This document shows positions 34,156-42,140 of a stretch of 64,000 nt of DNA, piece by piece. The stretch covers positions 1-64,000 of the forward strand of contig CBDCXF010000001.1 of NCBI GenBank assembly GCA_965223755.1, written 5' to 3'. This stretch comes from CBDCXF01 sp965223755. GTDB lineage: Bacteria; Acidobacteriota; Thermoanaerobaculia; Multivoradales; JAHEKO01. The stretch's first letter is position 1. Each line of letters begins with the position of its first letter. The notes below the pieces were generated by a model. That model had not been told where the DNA came from. It searched no databases and worked only from the letters and a program-made list of their open reading frames with translations. Both the position numbers and the translations under genes were made by a program.

Positions 34156-35510
34156 GACGACTCCCCAGAGGTGCCGGTTCTCTGATCGGCGGTTTGCTGA
34201 TCGGCGCCTTGCGGTCTCCCGATTGAGTCATACCGAAAGCCGGCGGCGAGCATCTGCTCGGGCTCGTAGATGTTGCGCAAGTCGATGAGAATCGGGCTCG
34301 CCATACGCGACCTCAATTCCGCCAGATCGAGAGCGCGAAACTGGTTCCATTCGGTGACGATGACCGCTGCGTCGGCACCGTCGACGGCGGTGTAAGCGTC
34401 GCTTTGGTACTCGATGTCCGCTAGCACCCGGCGCGTTGCATCCATCGCCACCGGATCGAAGGCACGGATGGTCGCGCCGCGTTGGCGCAGGCCGTCAATG
34501 ATGGTCAGTGCCGGGGATTCGCGGATGTCGTCGGTCTCCGGCTTGAACGACAGCCCGAGGATGGCGATGGTCTTGCCTTGGACTTCGCCGAGGTTTTCCT
34601 CGATCTTGTCGATCATGCGGCGTTTGGTTTCGTCGTTGACCCGGATCACCGATTCCATGATCTGAAACTGCAGTCCTTGATCGCGGGCGATCTGGGCCAA
34701 GGCACTGGAGTCCTTGGGAAAGCATGAGCCGCCGTAGCCGGGACCGGGATGCAGGAACTTGGGTCCGATGCGATGGTCCAGACCCATGCCGCGCGCCACC
34801 GTTTCAACATCGGCGCCGAGGTGCTCGCACAAATGCGCGACTTCGTTGATGAACGAGATCTTGACCGCCAGGAAACCATTGGAGGCGTACTTGATGAGTT
34901 CCGCCGATTCGACGTTGGTAAGGATGAAGGGCACGTCGGCAACCCGCAGCGGTGAATAGACCTGCTGCATGATCTCCCGCGCCCGATCGTCGGAAGTGCC
35001 GATGACGACCCGGTCGGGATGCATGAAATCCTCGATTGCTGAGCCCTCGCGGAGAAACTCGGGGTTGCTCACAACTGCGAAGTCGTGGGCACCACCGCTC
35101 GCCTCGCGCACAGTTTCCTCGATCATGTTTCCGGTGCCGATGGGCACCGTCGACTTGGTGACCACCACCTTGTAGCCGTTGAGGTGCTCGCCGATGGATT
35201 GGGCAACCTGACGCACGAAGGTGAGGTCGGCTGACCCGTCGTCCCGCGGTGGGGTTCCGACGGCGATGAAGACGACCAGGGCATCTTCGATCGCCGGCCC
35301 CAGATCATCGGTGAACGATAGCCGGCCGGACTCCATGTTGCTTTTGACGATGCTCGCGAGCCCGGGCTCGTAGATCGGAATGCGTCCGGCCTGCAGCGCT
35401 TCGACCTTGGAGCGGTCCTTGTCGACCCCGGTCACGGTCATGCCGAAGTCGGCGAGGCAGGCGCCGGTCACCAGACCGACGTAACCACTCCCTACAACGC
35501 AGATATTCAT
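34152..35510 (-). CDS. ugd: UDP-glucose 6-dehydrogenase
   Basis: 452 residues from the ATG at 35510. 'NICVVGSGYVGLVTGACLAD' is the NAD site, 'VTKSTVPIGTGNMIEE' and 'NPEFLREGSAIEDFMHPDRV' are conserved, and 'GPGYGGSCFPKDSSAL' carries the catalytic Cys. It oxidises UDP-glucose to UDP-glucuronate. The C-terminus has a Gln/Ala/Asp tail coded by two 15-bp repeats (residues 434-443), unlike standard Ugd. It supplies the decarboxylase and the epimerase in the same operon. Confidence 0.95.
   Translation of the reverse strand: MNICVVGSGYVGLVTGACLADFGMTVTGVDKDRSKVEALQAGRIPIYEPGLASIVKSNMESGRLSFTDDLGPAIEDALVVFIAVGTPPRDDGSADLTFVRQVAQSIGEHLNGYKVVVTKSTVPIGTGNMIEETVREASGGAHDFAVVSNPEFLREGSAIEDFMHPDRVVIGTSDDRAREIMQQVYSPLRVADVPFILTNVESAELIKYASNGFLAVKISFINEVAHLCEHLGADVETVARGMGLDHRIGPKFLHPGPGYGGSCFPKDSSALAQIARDQGLQFQIMESVIRVNDETKRRMIDKIEENLGEVQGKTIAILGLSFKPETDDIRESPALTIIDGLRQRGATIRAFDPVAMDATRRVLADIEYQSDAYTAVDGADAAVIVTEWNQFRALDLAELRSRMASPILIDLRNIYEPEQMLAAGFRYDSIGRPQGADQQTADQRTGTSGESS
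34182..34211 (-). repeat. 15-bp minisatellite, 2 units, ugd tail
   Basis: Two 15-bp units (plus strand CTGATCGGCGGTTTG and CTGATCGGCGCCTTG), encoding QGADQ and QTADQ in the C-terminal tail of Ugd. Confidence 0.75.
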
Positions 35511-35547
35511 CCTCAATGATTCCTTGCGGTTGATTCGATTTCGAGAT

Positions 35548-36510
35548 TCAAAGTGCCGGCTGCGAGTGAGCCCGGTACCAGCTCACGAAGCGGCGCAGTC
35601 CCTCGCGGATCGGGACCTGCGGGTTGTACCCTAACAGCCGTTCGGCCTTGCTCACATCGGCGTAAGTGATGGGAACGTCCCCCTGTTGGTCGCTCTGGCG
35701 ATCGGCGCGCACTTCCACCCCAAGCTCCTCGGCGATCCAGCTCACGAGCTCATCCAGACGCGTGGTTTCAGCACCGCCAAGATTGAAAATCTCAAACCCT
35801 GGAGCGAGATCGTGGGCGGCGAGAATTCCACTCACGATGTCATCGATGAAGGTGTAGTCGCGCCGGCTGCTGCCATCCCCGAACATGGTAATGGACTCGC
35901 CGCTGGCCAGCTTGCGAGTGAAGGCGTGAATCGCCATCTCTGGACGCTGGGAGGGGCCGTACACGGTGAAAAAGCGCAGGCAAGAGGTGCGCAGCCCGTA
36001 GAGATGGTGGTAGTTGAAGCAGAAAAGCTCACCGGTGCGCTTGGTGGTCGCGTAGGGGCTGATCGGCTGATTGATCTCGTCGTCCTCGGAGAAGGGAACT
36101 TTGTCGTTGATGCCGTAGACCGACGACGAAGATCCAAAGACAAAGTTGGGTACTTCGAAGTCGCGGGCCGCCTCCAACAGATGCAGGGTAGCGACGCAGT
36201 TGACCTCTTCGTAGAGCACCGGTTCGCGCAGGCTGGGGCGGACTCCCGCACGAGCCGCGAGGTGGATGGTCGAGTCGAAGTCGCCCTCGCGATACAGCGA
36301 GCGGACCAAGTCGCGGTCACGGATGTCCCCCTCCACCAAACGATAGCCCGGGCGGTCGAGAAAACCCTCGACGTTGGTGCGCTTGATGCGCGGGTCGTAA
36401 AAGTCGTTGAAGTCGTCGAGCACCACCACTTCGTCGCCGCGATCGAGCAGCGCGGTCGTAGTGTGCGAGCCAATGAATCCAGCTCCGCCGGTCAAGAAGA
36501 CTCGACTCAA
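35548..36510 (-). CDS. UDP-glucuronate 4-epimerase-like NAD-dependent epimerase
   Basis: A 320-residue extended SDR. 'FLTGGAGFIGSHTTTALLDR', 'LDDFNDFYDPRIKRTNV', 'HLAARAGVRPSLREP', the active site 'SPYATTKRTGELFCFNYHH' and 'RFFTVYGPSQRPEMAI' are the pattern of UDP-GlcA 4-epimerases (LspL/GAE). With Ugd it would give UDP-galacturonate. Its ATG overlaps the mlaD stop by 4 bases. Substrate assignment to UDP-GlcA rather than UDP-Glc is by motif and neighbours. Confidence 0.85.
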   Translation of the reverse strand: MSRVFLTGGAGFIGSHTTTALLDRGDEVVVLDDFNDFYDPRIKRTNVEGFLDRPGYRLVEGDIRDRDLVRSLYREGDFDSTIHLAARAGVRPSLREPVLYEEVNCVATLHLLEAARDFEVPNFVFGSSSSVYGINDKVPFSEDDEINQPISPYATTKRTGELFCFNYHHLYGLRTSCLRFFTVYGPSQRPEMAIHAFTRKLASGESITMFGDGSSRRDYTFIDDIVSGILAAHDLAPGFEIFNLGGAETTRLDELVSWIAEELGVEVRADRQSDQQGDVPITYADVSKAERLLGYNPQVPIREGLRRFVSWYRAHSQPAL

Positions 36511-37661
36511 GATCCTTCCTCCTCTCCCCGCGTCGTGTCGTCGATCACCGGTTCGGGTGAACTTTCCACGTCCTCTTGATACCGCTCTTTGATGCCCTTC
36601 TTCTGCCGGCCGCGCACCAGCCAGCGAAGAAACTTGTTTTCGTTCACCCCGACCAAAATGTCGGTCAGCGCCTGATAAGCGTCGGGATCGTTGATGAGTT
36701 GGGCGACGGTGCCATCACCGGATTCGAGCTTGTCGCTCACTCGTTTGAGATTGGTCGTGAGCTGGCGCAAATCGGAGGCGACCTGGCGCCCGAATTCAGG
36801 GTCGTTGATCAAGGTTGGCAGCAAGCCTTCACCGTCGCGCAGCGTTGCCGCCAGATCGGCGAAGGTCTTGGAGGCGGCGTCGAGATTGGCGAGAGTGCGG
36901 TCGAGCCGCTCGCGTGCCTCGGCGTCGGTCATCAGCAGCCCGATTGCTCCCTCACCCTCGGCCAGGCGCGTGGTGACAATATCCAACCTTGCAAGGCTGT
37001 TTTCGAGGCGTGAGATCGCGGTGTCGTCGCGGAGCAACCGCCCGAGAGTCCCTTGTCCGCTCTCCATGCGGACCAGAACACGCTCCAAAGCCTGCAGCGT
37101 TCGCCGCATGCTTTCGGCGGTCTCTCCATCGGACGTCAACTGGCCGAGCACGCCTTCTCCTTCTTCGAGCTTTCCGAGCAGCTCGCGCACGCTCACCGAC
37201 ATGGTGAGTACGTTGTCAACGAAGTCTTCACCGGAGGCGATCAGTTGATCGACATCGGTTGGCGTCGCCGCAGCAATGCGCCCGCCGGGCAAAATAGCCT
37301 CCGCCACTGGCGTTCCGGACGAGATATCGATGAACTTATCGCCCATCAGGCCAAGGGTCTTGATGCGGGCGATCGAGTCGGTGCGAACGCGGTCTTGATA
37401 CTTGCGGTCGATCGACACCGTGACAGTCAACTCGGCGGAATCGACTTGCGGCGGCAAGTCAATGGTCTCGACCTGACCGACGACGACACCGGAGAGGTGT
37501 ACGGGAGCGCCGGGTCCGAGTCCGCCAACGCGTAGAAAATCGATGGTGTAGTGGTTTTTGCGCGAGAAGACCTGGTCGCGGTCACCGATCAAAAAGATCG
37601 CCGCCGCGAGCGCCGCCAACGCCACAATGACGATGACTCCGACGCGCGCCTCACGCCGCAC
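36507..37661 (-). CDS. mlaD: MlaD/MCE-family lipid-transport substrate-binding protein
   Basis: 384 residues from a GTG at 37661, 11 bases inside mlaF; a longer frame would reach further into mlaF. A single N-terminal span (VGVIVIVALAALAAAIFLI) precedes the MCE domain ('FLRVGGLGPGAPVHLSGVVV', 'VSIDRKYQDRVRTDSIARIK', 'TLGLMGDKFIDIS'). A long helical region follows, repeating the theme 'G.GTLGRLLRDDTA' and 'GDGTVAQLINDPDAY'. It forms the periplasmic hexamer of an Mla-type phospholipid transporter with MlaE and MlaF. Confidence 0.92.
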   Translation of the reverse strand: MRREARVGVIVIVALAALAAAIFLIGDRDQVFSRKNHYTIDFLRVGGLGPGAPVHLSGVVVGQVETIDLPPQVDSAELTVTVSIDRKYQDRVRTDSIARIKTLGLMGDKFIDISSGTPVAEAILPGGRIAAATPTDVDQLIASGEDFVDNVLTMSVSVRELLGKLEEGEGVLGQLTSDGETAESMRRTLQALERVLVRMESGQGTLGRLLRDDTAISRLENSLARLDIVTTRLAEGEGAIGLLMTDAEARERLDRTLANLDAASKTFADLAATLRDGEGLLPTLINDPEFGRQVASDLRQLTTNLKRVSDKLESGDGTVAQLINDPDAYQALTDILVGVNENKFLRWLVRGRQKKGIKERYQEDVESSPEPVIDDTTRGEEEGS

Positions 37662-38403
37662 GGGGCACCTCGGCGCCAGCGAGAAACTCGCGTAGTTCGT
37701 CGCACCGATCGACATCTGACCAAGGACCGATGAAGATGAAATGCCCTTGGTGGAGAAAAGCCACCCGGTCGCCGACGCGGCGCGCGAGCGGAATGTCGTG
37801 GGTCACGACGATGGAAGTCACGCCAAGAGACTGCTGCGTGGTTCGAATCAGGCGGCCGATGTTGGCTGAGGTCACTGGGTCCAGCCCCGTCGTCGGTTCG
37901 TCGTAGAGAACCACCTCGGGTTCCAGCATCAACGACCGCGCCAGCGCTGCACGCTTGCGCATGCCACCTGAAAGATCGGCAGGGGTGAGTCGCTCGCTCC
38001 CGGCAAGGCCGACGCGCTCGAGTCCGGAGGAGACCCGTTTCGTGACCTCGTCTGGGTCGTCAAATCCGTGCCGCTCAAGCGGAAAGGCGAGGTTTTCGGC
38101 GATGCTCATGGAGTCGAAGAGGGCGCCGCCTTGAAACAACATGCCGACGTGGCGACGGACCTTATAGAGTTCTTTTTCCGCCAATGGAACGATGTCGGTG
38201 CCGTCAAACAGGATGCTGCCGGAATCCGGCTTTTCAAGCCCGTTGAGAAGGCGCAGAAGCACGCTTTTCCCGGATCCCGAGCGCCCCAGCACCACCAGCG
38301 ATCTGCCTTCATAGACCTCGAAATCGAGGTTCGAGAGCACCTTCTTGTCGCCGTAGGATTTGCACACCTCACGGACCGCGTACTTTGGCGACAAAACAGG
38401 CAT
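37651..38403 (-). CDS. mlaF: Mla-type ABC transporter ATP-binding protein
   Basis: A 250-residue ATPase. Walker A is 'VLGRSGSGKSVLLRLLNGL', the Q-loop is 'MLFQGGALFDSM', the signature is 'LSGGMRKRAALARSL' and Walker B is 'VVLYDEPTTGLDPVT'. 'GALFDSMSIAENLAFPLE' and the LSGGM signature are typical of MlaF. It drives retrograde or anterograde phospholipid transport with MlaE. Its ATG overlaps the mlaE stop by one base (TGATG). Confidence 0.95.
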   Translation of the reverse strand: MPVLSPKYAVREVCKSYGDKKVLSNLDFEVYEGRSLVVLGRSGSGKSVLLRLLNGLEKPDSGSILFDGTDIVPLAEKELYKVRRHVGMLFQGGALFDSMSIAENLAFPLERHGFDDPDEVTKRVSSGLERVGLAGSERLTPADLSGGMRKRAALARSLMLEPEVVLYDEPTTGLDPVTSANIGRLIRTTQQSLGVTSIVVTHDIPLARRVGDRVAFLHQGHFIFIGPWSDVDRCDELREFLAGAEVPRAA

Positions 38404-39158
38404 CAGAAGAGGGCGTGGAAGAGCTTGGTGAGGAAGAAATCAGAGATCAGCACGAGAATCGCAGCAACCACGACCGTGCGCGTTGTGGCGCGCCCGACAC
38501 CGTCCGCGCCGCCTCGTGCTTGCAGGCCATTGTAGCACGCCACCACAGCGACAAAGAACGCGAAAAAGAAGGATTTTCCGACTCCGCTGACGATGTCGGC
38601 GAGGGTCAAAGAGTCGGCGACATCGTTGAGGTAAAAGCCCGGCGCCAGGTTGAGTTGGAACACCGCCACGACCAGTCCACCTAAGATGCCCATGACGTCG
38701 CCGAGGATGGTCAACACCGGCAACATGCACAGGGTGGCGGCGATGCGCGGCGCCACCAACTCGCGCACTGGATCGGCAGCCATCGAGCGCATCGCCGAAA
38801 TCTGTTCGGTGACGTTCATGCTGCCGAGCTCCGCGGTCATGCCGGCGCCGATCCGGCCGCCGACGATGAGCGCGGTGAGCACTGGGCCGAGTTCGCGCAC
38901 CAACGACTTCGACACCAGCATGCCGATGTAGTACTTCACCCCCAAGGTCGGCAGGCTGTAGGCGGTCTGCAGCGCCAGCACCATGCCGGTGAAAGCCGTC
39001 GTAATCGCCGCCACCAGCAGAGACTGCACCCCGACCGTCTCCATCTGCCGGATCCATGAGCGGATCCGCCACGGCGGCGTAACCACTGCGACTAGGCCTC
39101 GCCAGCCGAGCAAGGCCAAACCGCCAGCCATTTCTAGGCCGCGTTGCAGGGTATTCAT
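38403..39158 (-). CDS. mlaE: Mla-type ABC transporter permease
   Basis: A 251-residue permease with five to six spans and the MlaE signature 'LVRELGPVLTALIVGGRIGA' followed by 'GMTAELGSMNVTEQISAM'. It forms the membrane core of a phospholipid transporter. It overlaps the upstream small membrane gene by 4 bases (ATGA) and the mlaF start by one base, so the genes are translated as a coupled unit. Confidence 0.95.
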   Translation of the reverse strand: MNTLQRGLEMAGGLALLGWRGLVAVVTPPWRIRSWIRQMETVGVQSLLVAAITTAFTGMVLALQTAYSLPTLGVKYYIGMLVSKSLVRELGPVLTALIVGGRIGAGMTAELGSMNVTEQISAMRSMAADPVRELVAPRIAATLCMLPVLTILGDVMGILGGLVVAVFQLNLAPGFYLNDVADSLTLADIVSGVGKSFFFAFFVAVVACYNGLQARGGADGVGRATTRTVVVAAILVLISDFFLTKLFHALF

Positions 39159-39547
39159 GGCTTGGTCAGCCTAAATCCGAGAGATTGCGCCAAAGCCAGC
39201 CCGCCGAGCGCTATACCGACCGCTTGCCTGCAGCCGCCGGGCACCGCCGAGTAGAGGAAGACAAGACCGATCAACAGGTTGCCGGCGATCGCCGCCCGCA
39301 ACGGTTTGCGGTAGCCGAGTGGGGCGTAGCTGAGAGAGAGAAGCAGCGCCCCCCAAGACGCTAGCAGGGCGGCGGTTAGGGCTGAGTAGAATGGGTCCAA
39401 GGCGGGGAGGCCACCGCAGGCAGTGACCCTGTTCGGCGCGACGAGCACCGCCACCGCAAGGGTCAACGCAACGCCGGCATAGACCCACAGGGCTCCTCTC
39501 AGGAGACGCATTCCACGATCAAACCACGCGCCGTTCCACACTTGCAT
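39155..39547 (-). CDS. Small four-span membrane protein
   Basis: 130 residues with four hydrophobic segments ('ALWVYAGVALTLAVAVLVA', 'YSALTAALLASWGALLLSL', 'AAIAGNLLIGLVFLYSAV', 'AVGIALGGLALAQSLGF'). Two cysteines lie in loops. It heads the minus-strand Mla/nucleotide-sugar operon and overlaps mlaE by 4 bases. An internal ATG at residue 13 (near 39511) is an alternative start. I do not recognise the family; an accessory role to the Mla complex is only suggested by position. Confidence 0.75.
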   Translation of the reverse strand: MQVWNGAWFDRGMRLLRGALWVYAGVALTLAVAVLVAPNRVTACGGLPALDPFYSALTAALLASWGALLLSLSYAPLGYRKPLRAAIAGNLLIGLVFLYSAVPGGCRQAVGIALGGLALAQSLGFRLTKP

Positions 39548-39578
39548 CCCTCTCGTCGTTCAGTTTCTACACCATTTC

Positions 39579-40337
39579 ATGAGCAACGCATCCCCAGTGA
39601 ATAGTAGCGTGCACAAGCGGTCTTGGCCGTCGCCAGGTTCACTTCTGGCGACCGTGATTGGAACGCCGGCACTCTTCCTGGCTACCTTGGCTTTCTCCCT
39701 CATCGTTCTGGCGCTGCTTGCGGTCGGCGCGCGCAGAACAATCGAAGGTCCGATCCGAACGTGGGCGCGGCTGGCCCTGTGGCTTTCGGGAGTCCGCCTG
39801 ATGATGCCGGAGGCCGCCCCCAAGGCGGCGCAAGATCCCTGCATCGTCATGGCCAACCACACCAGCCTATTCGACATTCCCGTATTGTTTTCGGTGCTGC
39901 CGGGTCGGGTGCGTTTTTTGGCCAAAAAGCAACTGTTTTCCATCCCCGTCTTTGGCTGGGCGCTGCGAGCCGCCGGTTTTGTTTCGGTGGACCGCGGCAG
40001 TTCGAGAGGTGGAGCCCACGCTTTTGGCGAGGCGCGCCAACGGGCCGCTGAGGGCTATACCTTGGCCATCTTTCCTGAGGAAACGCGCTCCCTGGACGGC
40101 GAGCTTCTGCCCTTTCGCTCCGGAGGCGCGCTGCTGGCCAAGGCGACCTCGCTGCCGGTGGTGCCGCTCGCCATTCGCGGCGCTCTCCAGGTACGCCCGC
40201 GCGACAGTTGGATGATCCGTCCGGGGACAATCTCGGTAGACTACGGACGGGTCTTGTACCCCAACGATTTCGAACACCGAAAAGCCTTGAACGCAGCGGT
40301 GCGCGATCAGATTTCCGGCTTGCTTGCACCGCAATAG
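39579..40337 (+). CDS. plsC: 1-acyl-sn-glycerol-3-phosphate acyltransferase
   Basis: 252 residues. After a membrane segment (ATVIGTPALFLATLAFSLIV) comes the HX4D motif (NHTSLFD, about residue 93), 'FLAKKQLFSIPVFGWALRAA' and 'FPEETRSLDGELLPFRSGGA', the conserved PlsC blocks. It acylates lysophosphatidic acid to phosphatidic acid at the inner membrane. It is divergent from the Mla operon (31 bases between starts), consistent with shared envelope-lipid roles, and is followed 11 bases later by the Mrp gene. Confidence 0.93.
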   Translation: MSNASPVNSSVHKRSWPSPGSLLATVIGTPALFLATLAFSLIVLALLAVGARRTIEGPIRTWARLALWLSGVRLMMPEAAPKAAQDPCIVMANHTSLFDIPVLFSVLPGRVRFLAKKQLFSIPVFGWALRAAGFVSVDRGSSRGGAHAFGEARQRAAEGYTLAIFPEETRSLDGELLPFRSGGALLAKATSLPVVPLAIRGALQVRPRDSWMIRPGTISVDYGRVLYPNDFEHRKALNAAVRDQISGLLAPQ

Positions 40338-40348
40338 GACGTGAATTG

Positions 40349-41419
40349 ATGGCTGAGAAATTGGTACAGAGAGTTTGGAAGATCCTGGAAGAAGTCAACT
40401 TTCCGGGCATGTCTCGCAGCATTGTGTCGTTTGGATTCGTCGACCAAGTGACCGAGAAGGACGGCAAGGTCCAGGTCCACCTGGCGATCCAAACGCGTTC
40501 ACGAGAAAGTGCGGAGCAGGTACAGGCACGAGTTGAAGAGACGCTCGCCGACAAGGGCATCGATGCCGCCGTCACCCTGGCGGTGACGGTGCCGCCGTCG
40601 GCGGCTCAGCAGGCGGTGAGTACCAACGTCGAGTTGATTCCTGAGGTCGACAACGTCATCGCTGTCGCTAGCGGCAAAGGAGGCGTCGGCAAATCCACCG
40701 TGTCGGCGAATCTCGCCGTGGCTTTGGCGGAGCAGGGCCACTCGGTGGGCATCCTCGACGCCGACATCTACGGGCCATCGGTGCCGATGATGTTCGGCAT
40801 CTCCGAACGTCCACGAGTCGAAGCCAATCGCATCTTTCCGTTCGAAAAGTTCGGCATCAAGGTCATGTCTCTGGGCTTTGTCCTCGATGTCGACACACCG
40901 GTGATCTGGCGCGGCCCGATGATCGTGCGTGCGATCGAACAGCTTCTCGGAGATGTCGAGTGGGGCGCTCTCGACTATCTGATCGTCGACCTGCCGCCGG
41001 GGACGGGCGATGCGCAGTTGACCCTGTCGCAGAAAGTGCCGATCTCCGGCGCTATCATCGTTACCACGCCGCAAGACCTAGCCTTGATCGATGCCCGCAA
41101 GGGCTTGGCGATGTTCCGCAAGGTGGATGTGCCGGTACTTGGCATCATCGAGAACATGGCCGGATTCAACTGCCCCCACTGCGGCGAAACTACCCACGTC
41201 TTTGGTGCCGGAGGTGGCGAGCGCACCGCCGATACCCTTGGCTGTCCGTTCCTGGGTTCGATTCCTCTCGATCCGGCGGTGATGGCCGGAGGAGACGCCG
41301 GCACGCCGGTGGTGGCGGCGGGCAAAGTCGAGGCCCACGTACAGGCCTTTCATTCCTTGGCCAAGCGGGTGGCGACGGAAGCTGAAGCGCAGCAAGAATC
41401 GACGGTTTCGATCGTGTGA
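40349..41419 (+). CDS. apbC: Mrp/NBP35-family Fe-S cluster carrier ATPase
   Basis: 356 residues from the ATG at 40349; the longer frame overlaps plsC. The N-terminal about 90 residues are a MIP18/DUF59 domain. The P-loop domain shows the deviant Walker A 'VASGKGGVGKSTVSAN', 'LDADIYGPSVPMMFG', 'YLIVDLPPGTGDAQL' and a CxxC (FNCPHCGE, about 274) that holds a bridging Fe-S cluster. It delivers Fe-S clusters to apoproteins. The stop overlaps the lpxH start by 4 bases (GTGA). Confidence 0.95.
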   Translation: MAEKLVQRVWKILEEVNFPGMSRSIVSFGFVDQVTEKDGKVQVHLAIQTRSRESAEQVQARVEETLADKGIDAAVTLAVTVPPSAAQQAVSTNVELIPEVDNVIAVASGKGGVGKSTVSANLAVALAEQGHSVGILDADIYGPSVPMMFGISERPRVEANRIFPFEKFGIKVMSLGFVLDVDTPVIWRGPMIVRAIEQLLGDVEWGALDYLIVDLPPGTGDAQLTLSQKVPISGAIIVTTPQDLALIDARKGLAMFRKVDVPVLGIIENMAGFNCPHCGETTHVFGAGGGERTADTLGCPFLGSIPLDPAVMAGGDAGTPVVAAGKVEAHVQAFHSLAKRVATEAEAQQESTVSIV

Positions 41420-42105
41420 GCGAGGAGCGCCGCATCGCTGTCGTCGCCGATGCCCACATCGGCGGACCGGGCGGGCCGGGCCGGCAGTTGTTCGAGCAAC
41501 TGGAGGCCCTGCCGCAGCAGGGATGCGGCGATCTCCTTCTCCTCGGCGACTTGTTCCACGTCTGGGTCGGTTCGACCAAATATGAAGACGAGGACATTCA
41601 CACATTTGTCGGTCTGGCCAAGAAGGTCCGAGCGCAGGGGGTGCGCATCCACTACGTCGAGGGCAATCGAGACTTTTTCCTCGATGACAGCCCCTACGCC
41701 GAGGCCTTCGATGAGTACGGCACCCGGCTCGAATTAACCACCGCGCAGCATCGCATTCTGGCGGTGCACGGAGACCTCATCAACGAGGATGACCGCGCCT
41801 ACCTGTTTTGGCGCCGTGTCTCCAAAAGCGCACTGAGTTGTTTCTGTATGCGCCACCTGCCCGGCTGGCTGGCACGCCGCATGGTCTACCGCGCCGAACG
41901 TGGCATCGCCCGCACCAACGAAGCGCACCGCCACAAGATCCCAGAACAGGCGATTCGCGAGTTCGGTGCGGAGGAAGCTCGCGCCGGCTACGACCTCATC
42001 CTGATGGGGCACTTTCATGAACCGGCGACCTTTGCGGTCGAGGGCTGTGAGGTGCGGCTCGTCGATGCCTGGTACAACTCGCGGTCGATCGAGTGGATTG
42101 GTTAG
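41416..42105 (+). CDS. lpxH: UDP-2,3-diacylglucosamine diphosphatase (LpxH-like)
   Basis: A 229-residue metallophosphoesterase with 'VVADAHIGG', 'LLLLGDLFHVWVG', 'VEGNRDFFLDDS', 'LAVHGDLINEDDRAYLFWR' and 'LMGHFHEPATF'. The spacing and the GNRDF and HGDLIN blocks fit LpxH in lipid A synthesis, cleaving UDP-diacylglucosamine at the membrane. The first block has DAHIGG where LpxH often has DLHL, so a related diphosphatase is possible. It is coupled to apbC. Confidence 0.85.
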   Translation: MSEERRIAVVADAHIGGPGGPGRQLFEQLEALPQQGCGDLLLLGDLFHVWVGSTKYEDEDIHTFVGLAKKVRAQGVRIHYVEGNRDFFLDDSPYAEAFDEYGTRLELTTAQHRILAVHGDLINEDDRAYLFWRRVSKSALSCFCMRHLPGWLARRMVYRAERGIARTNEAHRHKIPEQAIREFGAEEARAGYDLILMGHFHEPATFAVEGCEVRLVDAWYNSRSIEWIG

Positions 42106-42111
42106 TAGTCA

Positions 42112-42140
42112 GTGACGAGTGACGAGTGACGGAGTGACCC
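42112..42140 (+). repeat. Short heptanucleotide array at the aroA start
   Basis: GTGACGA, GTGACGA and GTGACGG in tandem, then after one base GTGACCC. It is the same heptamer as the folE array. The GTG at 42119 used as aroA start is one of the units. Confidence 0.85.

Noticed and set aside
37831..37850. GGTTCGAATC resembling a tRNA T-loop
   Set aside because: It lies inside mlaF and no acceptor or anticodon arms can be formed around it.
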